Assembly (NCBI GenBank): GCA_009930125.1
Contig: RZYZ01000094.1
Coordinates: 1-7,851 of the forward strand
Source of the DNA: Clostridia bacterium
Lineage (GTDB): Bacteria; Bacillota; Clostridia; Clostridiales; Clostridiaceae
Reading direction: 5' to 3'
Length of the DNA stretch: 7,851 nucleotides
Of this stretch, positions 1 through 6,265 are shown in pieces (position 1 is the stretch's first letter; every line of letters begins with the position of its first letter). Both the position numbers and the translations under genes were made by a program. Below the pieces are notes generated by a model, which made no database searches, had not been told where the DNA came from, and was given only the letters and a program-made list of their open reading frames with translations.

Positions 1-23
1 GCTTAGTCGTTATAGGAGCAGCC

Positions 24-1223
24 ATGAAAAGAAGTCTGAAAACGCCTCGGCCTGAATTTCTGCATAGAAGGATTTCAGCCAGAAGAATCACTCTGCTCAT
101 ATCTACCGTTCTTCTGATGTCGCTGATCTTCTCCGGCATCGGTTTTGCCATTCAGCGGAGCATCCAGAAACTGCTCGTTGAAGAGCTCAGACATTCAGCG
201 CTGAATACGGCCATCGCAGCCTCCGCATTCATAGAAGCGGATCTTGCGCCCTATGAAGCGCTCTGGGAGAAAGACAGCTATGAAACAGGAGACTATGATG
301 CGCTTTACTATCAGAAAATGCAGACCATCCTGAGAGACATCCGGAAGGAAACCAATGTGGCCTTCATCTATACCATGAAAAAGGCTGCGGAGGAGAAGGT
401 CATGTATCTTCTGGATGGAGAAGATCCCGAGAGCGCTCTTTTTTCACCCATTGGCACCTTGGAAAAGATGGATCCCTATCAGAAGAGCGTACTGGATGGA
501 AAAGGGCCAGGAAGCACGGGTATGCTTTTCTGGGAAGGCTGGGGAGAATTTATCACCGGCAATGCCCCCATCAGAAGCGATGATGGAAGGATTCTCGGTT
601 TTGTAGGGGTGGACATCGGTACAGCCACAGTCACAGCCCTCATGAGTCGAGTGGATCTGCTGATCCGACTGGTGGCGGTTCTCATGATCCTTCTTTCCAC
701 CCTCTATACCTATAGAATCGTGGAAGACCGGTTCAAGGCCTATCATGAAGACTATCTGACCAAGCTCTATAACAGAAGGCATCATGACAGGCAGCTGGAG
801 ATGCAGATCAGGAAAGTGCGAAAAAAAGGGGGATTTCTATCGGTCATGATGATCGATGTGGATCACTTCAATAGCATCAACGATGATCATGGACATGAAA
901 CGGGAGATCGCATGCTGAGGTATGTGGCTGATGTCATCAGAAGAAATCTCAGCATCACCGATATCTGTTCCAGAATCGGCGGAGATGAATTCAACGTCAT
1001 TCTGCCGGGCGTTTCTCTGGAAGAGACGAAAAAAGCGGCTGCGGGTATTCTGAAAGAACTGGAGTCTCAAGAGGGAGACCTCAAGGTCAGTGTCAGTATC
1101 GGTGCAGCTCAGTGGAAAGAAACCATGGATAGAGCGATGCTCACAGAAGCTGCGGACCAGGCCATGTATGAGGCTAAGAGAGCGGGACGCAATCAGGTTC
1201 ATGTCATGGAGGAGTTCCATTAA
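24..1223 (+). CDS. Membrane-bound diguanylate cyclase (extracytoplasmic Cache-like sensor + canonical GGDEF)
   Basis: This 399-residue protein is predicted to join two GTP into c-di-GMP at the inner face of the membrane. Seen: a basic N-terminus, a membrane helix at about residues 22-44, an outside segment of about 165 residues, a second helix at about 212-230, and a GGDEF domain from about 240 to 397. The outside segment has a FIYTM stretch and ends in APIRSDDGRILGFVGVDIG, the pattern of Cache-like sensors fused to cyclases. The GGDEF domain has metal-site Asp residues in MIDVDHF, the INDDHGHETGD segment and an exact GGDEF at residues 319-323. The inhibitory RxxD site is not conserved: the aligned residues are SITD. 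The ATG start has AGGAG at 14-18, five bases upstream; there is no in-frame stop between base 1 and the start, so an upstream extension is not excluded. Its stop lies 20 bases before the next gene, suggesting co-transcription. The ligand is unknown. Confidence 0.93.
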   Translation: MKRSLKTPRPEFLHRRISARRITLLISTVLLMSLIFSGIGFAIQRSIQKLLVEELRHSALNTAIAASAFIEADLAPYEALWEKDSYETGDYDALYYQKMQTILRDIRKETNVAFIYTMKKAAEEKVMYLLDGEDPESALFSPIGTLEKMDPYQKSVLDGKGPGSTGMLFWEGWGEFITGNAPIRSDDGRILGFVGVDIGTATVTALMSRVDLLIRLVAVLMILLSTLYTYRIVEDRFKAYHEDYLTKLYNRRHHDRQLEMQIRKVRKKGGFLSVMMIDVDHFNSINDDHGHETGDRMLRYVADVIRRNLSITDICSRIGGDEFNVILPGVSLEETKKAAAGILKELESQEGDLKVSVSIGAAQWKETMDRAMLTEAADQAMYEAKRAGRNQVHVMEEFH

Positions 1224-1230
1224 AAAAGCA

Positions 1231-1243
1231 GGGAGGGAGAACA
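1231..1243 (+). promoter_or_regulatory. Ribosome binding site that fixes the TTG start of gene 2
   Basis: GGAGG at 1232-1236, within GGGAGGGAGA, lies seven bases before the TTG at 1244. The first in-frame ATG, at 1259, has only a weak match placed too close to it. The TTG is therefore the better start. Confidence 0.8.
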
Positions 1244-3508
1244 TTGGACAAGAGGATCATGAAGAAGACGGGAGACCTGATCAGAAAACCAAGAGATGCA
1301 GGGTATCTGTCGAAACTGTCCTACTATATGATCACGGTACTGCTGTGTCTGGGACTCATCCTTCTTTCCCAGGGCATCAAGAATCATTTCATGAAGGAAC
1401 TGGGAAAGAATGCGGAAAATCTCGCCAGAGGCTATTCACACAGCCTGCGTAAAAGCATAGAAGCAAGTTCTGTGGTGCAGCAGATGATTCATGACAAGCT
1501 CAAGGGGATTTCCGCAATCATCAGCACAACGGAAAGGGAGATTGAGAATGAAGACCTGAAGAGACTTTCCGCCCAGATGAATGTGGATGAGATTTCTGTC
1601 TATGAGCAAGTACAGGTTATCCTGTCCAATGTGGAGTCCTATGTGGGCTGGACATCCCCTGAAGGGCATTCTGCTCGTGACTTTCTGGATTCAGAGCTGA
1701 GTTACTATGTGGAGCCCATTAGAAGAAACGCCGTCACCGGTGAGCTTTTTCTCTATGGCTATGAACGGATGACCGATGGCCGCATTGTTCAGGTGGGCAT
1801 CACTGCGGAAAAAGTGAATGCACTCCTTGGCGGATTCCAGCTCAACAATCTTCTCGAAGAAATGCTCACCCATGAGGGGGTCCGGTATGTAAGGTTCATC
1901 TCTATGGAAGGGATCGTTTTAGGCAGCAGTGACGGCCTGGGCATCGGAAGCATTCTCGAGGAGAAAGAAACGCAGACCCTTTCCAGCGCTCTGGATATGG
2001 GGACCTTTCCTGTGGTTCCTCAGGAAGAAGTCCATGAGTTCAGAGAACCGGTCCTTTTATCGGAAACCCAGGCGGGAACGCTCCTTGTAGGCATCGCCCT
2101 GGATGGGGTGAGAGCCTCCATCGGGGAGCTTGTGAGAAGCATGACGGTGGTGATGGTGATGATCTACCTGGCTGCGATCCTCATCATCTATCTCCTCCAG
2201 GACAAGAGCAGGAAGCTCTATGAACTGGCCTACACCGATGAGATCACAAAGCTGCCCAATGCGAAATATCTGAGAAGAATCCTGTCCTATGAACTCAGGC
2301 AGAATCCGAGAAAGCAGCTTGCGCTGATTCTGGTCCATGTGTCCAGATTCAGCAAAGTCTCCATGACCAGAGGTTATGAGCAGGGAGAATCCATCCTTGT
2401 GGAGGTAGCCAGAAACATCAGCGCGCAGAAGATAAAAGGCACATCTCTTTTCCGCTATGCCGATGAAAGATTTCTGATCCTTGTAAAAGAATACGGGGAG
2501 AGAGAAAAACTCTCCAGAATCATGGAGAATCTCAGCCACATGATGGCGGACACGGAGGAGAAGTATTCAGAGAAAAGATCCAGCACCCTTACTTTCGGCG
2601 CACTGGAGATCGGTGAATCCTACAGGAGCGAGGTGAAAGCGCTGAAGGATGTTCTCATCGCACTGAATCAGGTGAAGGGGGAAGAAGGAAAGCCCTATGC
2701 GTTTTTCGATGACGTCATGGAGAGAAACGTGTTACGGGAAAATGAGCTGGAGAACGAACTGAAGCGCTCCATAGCAGAGAACCATCCGGATAGGATTTTT
2801 CTCATGTATCAGCCCCTGGTTGATGCACAGGAGGAGAAAGTCGTGGGTCTGGAAGCGCTGGCCAGGATGCGTTCAGAGAAATATGGCCTGGTATCGCCTC
2901 TTGAATTCATCGGCATCGCAGAAAAGAACGGACTCATGGTGGAGCTGGGCAGACTTATTCTGGAGAGAGCCATGGATTTTCAGAAGGAGCTTCTTGATAA
3001 GGGATACAGAATCCGCATGTCGGTGAACATCTCCCCCATACAGCTCATCCAGGATGATTTCCTGTCCATGCTGAAAAGCATCCTGGAAAAGACCGGAATG
3101 GATCCGGCTTTCCTGGAGCTGGAAATCACGGAATCGGTGTTTCTGGACAGCTATGAAGGGGTCAATCGTATCCTGAAGCAGGTGAGGGAGATGGGATTTC
3201 ATATCGCCATTGATGATTTCGGCACTGGGTATTCCTCCTTCGCGCGGCTCAAGGAACTCCATATAGATTCGGTGAAGATCGATCAGTACTTCATCCGGAA
3301 GATCACGAAGCTGAATCCTTCCGATCTCATCACAGGAGACATCATCACCATGGTGCATAAATTCGGTCTCACCGCCGTGGCGGAAGGGGTAGAAACCAGA
3401 GAAGAGCGGGACTATCTGATTAAAGAAGGTTGCGATGTGCTCCAGGGGTACTATTACAGCAGACCCCTTCAGGAAGAGGATGTCTTACGCTATTTGGAAG
3501 AACAATAA
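1244..3508 (+). CDS. Membrane c-di-GMP phosphodiesterase: double-Cache-like sensor, degenerate GGDEF, intact EAL
   Basis: This 754-residue protein should hydrolyse c-di-GMP to pGpG. Seen: a membrane helix at about 27-43, an outside region of about 250 residues resembling a double Cache sensor, a second helix at about 300-319, a GGDEF-fold domain from about 325, and an EAL domain from about 505 to 750. The GGDEF motif reads ADERF (406-410), and both metal-site Asp residues are lost (VHVSRF where DxD is expected), so cyclase activity is unlikely. The EAL domain looks complete: E537 of EAL, N595, E627 and E630 in ELEITES, D657/D658 in DDFGTGYSS, K678 and D680 in KID, E714 in AEGVET, Q734. From memory, the spacings match those of Pseudomonas RocR throughout. 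The dead GGDEF domain may act as a regulatory or dimerisation module, as in other GGDEF-EAL hybrids (inference). It follows gene 1 by 20 bases and is paralogous to the gene at 6266. Confidence 0.95.
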   Translation: MDKRIMKKTGDLIRKPRDAGYLSKLSYYMITVLLCLGLILLSQGIKNHFMKELGKNAENLARGYSHSLRKSIEASSVVQQMIHDKLKGISAIISTTEREIENEDLKRLSAQMNVDEISVYEQVQVILSNVESYVGWTSPEGHSARDFLDSELSYYVEPIRRNAVTGELFLYGYERMTDGRIVQVGITAEKVNALLGGFQLNNLLEEMLTHEGVRYVRFISMEGIVLGSSDGLGIGSILEEKETQTLSSALDMGTFPVVPQEEVHEFREPVLLSETQAGTLLVGIALDGVRASIGELVRSMTVVMVMIYLAAILIIYLLQDKSRKLYELAYTDEITKLPNAKYLRRILSYELRQNPRKQLALILVHVSRFSKVSMTRGYEQGESILVEVARNISAQKIKGTSLFRYADERFLILVKEYGEREKLSRIMENLSHMMADTEEKYSEKRSSTLTFGALEIGESYRSEVKALKDVLIALNQVKGEEGKPYAFFDDVMERNVLRENELENELKRSIAENHPDRIFLMYQPLVDAQEEKVVGLEALARMRSEKYGLVSPLEFIGIAEKNGLMVELGRLILERAMDFQKELLDKGYRIRMSVNISPIQLIQDDFLSMLKSILEKTGMDPAFLELEITESVFLDSYEGVNRILKQVREMGFHIAIDDFGTGYSSFARLKELHIDSVKIDQYFIRKITKLNPSDLITGDIITMVHKFGLTAVAEGVETREERDYLIKEGCDVLQGYYYSRPLQEEDVLRYLEEQ

Positions 3509-3562
3509 ACCTTGAAAGAGGAAGAAAGATAAAGAAGAACAGCCGGTGTCAGTGCCGGTGAG

Positions 3563-3575
3563 AGGAGAACAAACA
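3563..3575 (+). promoter_or_regulatory. Ribosome binding site favouring a TTG start at 3576 for gene 3
   Basis: AGGAG at 3563-3567 is eight bases before TTG 3576. The context (GGAGAACAAACATTG) resembles that of gene 2 (GGGAGAACATTG). An in-frame GTG at 3546 would add ten residues but has only a weak AGAAG upstream. The GTG start cannot be excluded. Confidence 0.6.
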
Positions 3576-4706
3576 TTGGGGATATGGACTTTACTGAGAG
3601 ATCATAATGAAATACTGCTCCTGTCTGCACTGATTCCTGCAGTATCTCTGGGGCTGGTCCTTCAGATGAGGCATTGGAAACAGAAGAAGAAGCTTACCAT
3701 GGCCAGGAGGCATGTGGAGATGGGGCTACGCTTCTATGATGAGGATGATCGCTTTCTGTCCATAAAGGACAAGGATTGCAGGTACTACCTGATCAATACC
3801 GCCCATGTATCGGCTCTTCAGAAGACGAAGGAAGACTTCATCGGGAAAAGAGACGAGGATGTCTTTGAAAAGGGGCTGGCGGAGAAGCTGCGTGAAGCAG
3901 ACGAGAAGGTGCTTCAGGCCGGGGAGAGAATCCGGCAGGAGATCACCTGGCAGGGGCGTATCTATAGAATGCACAAATTTCCGCTGACCCTGCCCCACGG
4001 AGAGAAAGGGGTGGGTGCCCGTGCGGAAGACATCAACGATGCGGTGAAAAGAAGAGAAGAGCGTGAACGGGTCATCCGTCGCAATGAGATTCTTCTTGAT
4101 GTTTCCGCCAAGGATTTCAGGTCCACCCATGAGCAGCTGGATTATGTACTGAAGCAGGCGCTGGTGATGACGGAATCCAGTTACGGCTATATCTATCTCT
4201 ATGATGCATTGGAACGAACCTTTATGCTGGAGAATTTCGCGCAGAATGGGGTCGTCACCACCGGCAGAAAAGAGAAGAAGCAGATCTACCGTCTGGACAG
4301 GATGGGTTTGTGGAGCGAATCCGTGAAGACCGGTAAACCCATGATCCATAACGGAGCGTCGGATCCGGCATCAGAGAAACTTCTTACCGGTGCCTCCGCT
4401 TTTAATATGATGACGGTACCGGTAATCATGGAGGAGAAAGTCGTGGCTGTCATCAGTGTGGCCAATACGCCGGAAGGATACAGCACGATGGATGCGGAAG
4501 AGCTGTCTCTACTGATGACCGGTGTCTGGAATGCCAAGGAGAGAAGAGAATCCACCGTGGAGCTAAAGAAAGCGAATCTGGACCTGGCGGAAAACAAGGA
4601 CAAGCTGGCACTGATTCTCAATTCCTCCGTAGAAGGCATCTATGGCATGGATGTGGAAGGCAATTTCACCTTCATCAACAAGTGCACTGAAACTTCTGGG
4701 CTATGA
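3576..4706 (+). CDS. 5' part of a frameshifted PAS-GAF-PAS-GGDEF-HD-GYP gene: membrane anchor, PAS, GAF, start of second PAS
   Basis: This frame gives 376 residues from the TTG at 3576, or 386 from a GTG at 3546. Seen: one membrane helix at about 12-31 with almost nothing outside it; a PAS domain at about 48-150 (SIKDKDCRYYLINT and FIGKRDEDVF); a charged helical linker; a GAF domain at about 183-330 (QLDYVLKQALVMTESSYGY, then TVPVIMEEKVVAVISVAN); a second helical linker; and the first third of another PAS domain from about 341 (SSVEGIYGMDVEGNFTFIN). The match then breaks off after the Asn at 4677-4679, and the frame ends nine codons later at TGA 4704. The rest of the PAS domain continues in the +1 frame as SALKLLGYEDAQELIGKN. 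This is therefore most likely the front of one gene of about 809 residues running to 6003. Alone, the fragment would be a sensor without an output domain. It starts 67 bases after gene 2, probably in the same transcript. Confidence 0.85.
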   Translation: MGIWTLLRDHNEILLLSALIPAVSLGLVLQMRHWKQKKKLTMARRHVEMGLRFYDEDDRFLSIKDKDCRYYLINTAHVSALQKTKEDFIGKRDEDVFEKGLAEKLREADEKVLQAGERIRQEITWQGRIYRMHKFPLTLPHGEKGVGARAEDINDAVKRREERERVIRRNEILLDVSAKDFRSTHEQLDYVLKQALVMTESSYGYIYLYDALERTFMLENFAQNGVVTTGRKEKKQIYRLDRMGLWSESVKTGKPMIHNGASDPASEKLLTGASAFNMMTVPVIMEEKVVAVISVANTPEGYSTMDAEELSLLMTGVWNAKERRESTVELKKANLDLAENKDKLALILNSSVEGIYGMDVEGNFTFINKCTETSGL

Positions 4707-6003
4707 GGATGCCCAGGAGCTCATCGGAAAAAACTGCCATGAGATGATCCATCACAGCACAGAAGAGGGGTTACCCGTTCCCCGTGAGCGCTGCCGCATC
4801 TATGATGCCATCGACCATGGGGATACTATGACGGATGAGGGAGATGTTTTTCACCGGAAAGACGGCAGCTTCTTCCCCGTAAAGTATTCAACCCATCCTC
4901 AGGTCCTCGAGGGCGAGATCATAGGCTCTGTAGTGACCTTTTCTGACATCACGGATCGAAAGAAGCAGGAGGAGGAAGTACTCTATCTCAGCTATCATGA
5001 TGCACTCACCGGCCTCTACAACCGGACCTATCTGGAGAAGATCAGAACGGATCTCACCAGTGAGAAGAATATGCCTCTCTGCGTTGTGGTGGGGGATGTC
5101 AACGGGCTGAAGCTCTCCAATGATATCTTCGGTCATAAGAAAGGGGATGAGTTCTTAAGAAGAATCGCGGAAATCATCGAATCAAGTACCAGAGAGGAGG
5201 ATCTTCTCTTCAGAGTCGGCGGGGACGAGTTCTATCTCTTCTTCAAGAATACACAGGAAGAGACCGAGCAGAGAATCATGGAACGCATCACCCGTTCCAT
5301 CAGCGAAGAGGATTTTCACGGGATACGCGGCGGTATCGCCCTGGGCTTATCGGTCATGAAGACAGAAGAGGCATCCCTTGAACATGTCATGAACGATGCC
5401 GAGCAGAAAATGTATCGGGAAAAGACACTGAAGAAGAACAAGGAGAGCATAAGGCAGCTCCAGAACGTCATAGAGATCATCATGAAGAAGGAAGAGGAAC
5501 GCATCCATGCGGAAAACACCATGAAGATCGCCGAGGCCATGGGCGCATCCATGGGCATGACGGAAGAGGAACTGACCAAACTCAAGGATGCCGCCTATGT
5601 CCATGACATCGGAAAAATCACGAAGATCATGAGCAGCAGCGATGAAAATCCCTTGACTGTAAGCAGAAAAGACCATGCGGTCATCGGCTACAGGATCCTC
5701 AATTCCTTCGAGCAGACCATGGATCTGGCTAGAATCGTCCTGTCGCACCATGAGAAATGGGATGGATCGGGATACCCCAAGGGACTGAAGGGGGAAGAAA
5801 TCCCGCTTCTTTCCAGAATCATCACCGTGGCGGAGCGATACGACAGGCTCACCTCAGATTTCGGCAGGAATCCCCTGAAAAGAGAGGAAGCCCTGGAAAT
5901 CATGAAGTCCGAGTCCGGAAGGATCCTGGATGGGACCCTTGTGGATGTCCTTGCAAGACTGGAGGAGAACCCGGAGAAGAAAACGGGCAGTGGAGGCCAG
6001 TAG
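4642..6003 (+). CDS. 3' part of the frameshifted gene: rest of PAS, canonical GGDEF, HD-GYP
   Basis: The open frame gives 453 residues from ATG 4642, but similarity to a PAS domain begins only at about 4681, so the first 13 residues are probably not natural. Domains, numbered from that ATG: PAS remainder to about 107 (VVTFSDITDRKK); GGDEF domain from about 115, with DALTGLYNR, GGDEF at 193-197 and an inhibitory RxxD site as REED at 184-187; then HD-GYP from about 275 to 445. HD-GYP motifs are H289, HD at 321-322 in HDIGK, H345, HH at 369-370 and GYP at 377-379. The usual metal-binding Asp in VADxYD is Glu398. The family hydrolyses c-di-GMP to pGpG or GMP, so the reconstructed protein would be potentially bifunctional. 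AGAAGG at 4631-4636 lies five bases before the ATG, so independent translation is conceivable but would yield a broken PAS domain. The next gene starts 262 bases later. Confidence 0.87.
   Translation: MAWMWKAISPSSTSALKLLGYEDAQELIGKNCHEMIHHSTEEGLPVPRERCRIYDAIDHGDTMTDEGDVFHRKDGSFFPVKYSTHPQVLEGEIIGSVVTFSDITDRKKQEEEVLYLSYHDALTGLYNRTYLEKIRTDLTSEKNMPLCVVVGDVNGLKLSNDIFGHKKGDEFLRRIAEIIESSTREEDLLFRVGGDEFYLFFKNTQEETEQRIMERITRSISEEDFHGIRGGIALGLSVMKTEEASLEHVMNDAEQKMYREKTLKKNKESIRQLQNVIEIIMKKEEERIHAENTMKIAEAMGASMGMTEEELTKLKDAAYVHDIGKITKIMSSSDENPLTVSRKDHAVIGYRILNSFEQTMDLARIVLSHHEKWDGSGYPKGLKGEEIPLLSRIITVAERYDRLTSDFGRNPLKREEALEIMKSESGRILDGTLVDVLARLEENPEKKTGSGGQ
4677..4686 (+). other. Probable frameshift site (two-base deletion) inside the second PAS domain of gene 3
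   Basis: The bases read AAC AAG TGC. The PAS pattern is Asn-x-x-Ala-Leu-x-x-Leu-Gly-Tyr. Restoring one AG (AAC AAG AGT GCA CTG) yields Asn-Lys-Ser-Ala-Leu-Lys-Leu-Leu-Gly-Tyr, which fits exactly and rejoins the two frames. The simplest explanation is loss of one AG unit from an AGAG run. A sequencing or assembly error would look the same. Confidence 0.8.
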
Positions 6004-6033
6004 AAGAAATGCAGGAAGAGAAATCTGGTGTTT

Positions 6034-6072
6034 ATTCCGGTTCTTTACCTCACTGGGAGCAAGGACCGGGAT
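6034..6072 (+). other. Imperfect hairpin after gene 3
   Basis: The arms ATTCCGGTTCTT (6034-6045) and AAGGACCGGGAT (6061-6072) pair over 12 positions if two G-U pairs are allowed. The 15-base loop can itself form three pairs (6048-6050 with 6055-6057). It begins 30 bases after the gene 3 stop. No T-run follows, so it is not a standard intrinsic terminator. It could be a weak terminator or protect the upstream message end (inference). Confidence 0.45.
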
Positions 6073-6136
6073 TTCAGAATATTTCCATTGTGTCATTGGT
6101 GAATTTTTCCTATGGCGTGGTAAAGATAGGGACAGA

Positions 6137-6148
6137 TATGATATCATA
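6137..6148. promoter_or_regulatory. 12-base perfect palindrome upstream of gene 4, possible operator
   Basis: TATGATATCATA is perfectly self-complementary. It sits about 118 bases before the TTG start of the last gene, in the AT-rich part of the 262-base gap. It could be a dimeric regulator site, and TATGAT also resembles a -10 box. However, the hexamer 17 bases upstream (GGCGTG) is not a -35 box. No other convincing sigma-70 promoter was found in 6004-6265; the best alternative, TTGTGT at 6088 with TATGGC at 6111, is weak. Confidence 0.25.
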
Positions 6149-6182
6149 GCTTTATATGAAATTTTACGAACGATATGAGAGT

Positions 6183-6232
6183 GAAGACTTTTCATGCAGG
6201 GGGAAATGTCTTCCATTTGCATGCACGGAAGA
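6183..6232 (+). promoter_or_regulatory. Leader of gene 4 with mutually exclusive hairpins
   Basis: GAAGACTTTTC (6183-6193) pairs with GAAATGTCTTC (6203-6213) in 10 of 11 positions around a nine-base loop. The TCTTCC at 6209-6214 can instead pair with GGAAGA at 6227-6232. Only one of the two can form, as in switch-like leaders. The ribosome binding site at 6249-6256 lies just downstream. No T-run follows either stem, and I recognise no known riboswitch family. Confidence 0.4.
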
Positions 6233-6248
6233 AAATGACTTTACTGTA

Positions 6249-6265
6249 AGGGGAGGCTGAAAAGA
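6249..6265 (+). promoter_or_regulatory. Ribosome binding site that fixes the TTG start of gene 4
   Basis: AGGGGAGG (6249-6256) precedes TTG 6266 by nine bases. An in-frame TGA at 6236-6238 bounds the frame upstream. No ATG or GTG lies between that stop and the TTG, so the TTG start is well supported. Confidence 0.8.

Noticed and set aside
1..23. End of an upstream gene or a promoter for gene 1
   Set aside because: Only 23 bases are visible. A TAG at 4-6 could be a stop, but nothing can be supported.
1090..1452. 120-codon + strand frame bridging genes 1 and 2
   Set aside because: It overlaps the GGDEF end of gene 1 and the start of gene 2 in another frame, and its translation resembles no domain.
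2057..2539. 160-codon minus-strand frame with a His-rich stretch
   Set aside because: The His run is the reverse of GTG/ATG repeats that encode the second membrane helix of gene 2. There is no independent support for a gene.
3542..3558. Repeated GCCGGTG before gene 3 as a regulatory repeat or hairpin
   Set aside because: Only two seven-base copies, and a hairpin that relies on G-U pairs. This is too short to distinguish from chance.
3726..4349. 207-codon minus-strand frame
   Set aside because: It is antisense to the PAS and GAF domains of gene 3, with no family resemblance.
4677..4706. Programmed +1 frameshifting instead of mutation
   Set aside because: There is no slow stop or slippery codon at the switch point, and skipping one base leaves the PAS pattern one residue short. 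A two-base loss fits exactly. It is not fully excluded.
6004..6265. A c-di-GMP riboswitch (GEMM-I or GEMM-II) upstream of gene 4
   Set aside because: The position is attractive, but I do not see the conserved GCAAACC and GGGACGCAAAGCC segments of GEMM-I or a convincing class II core.
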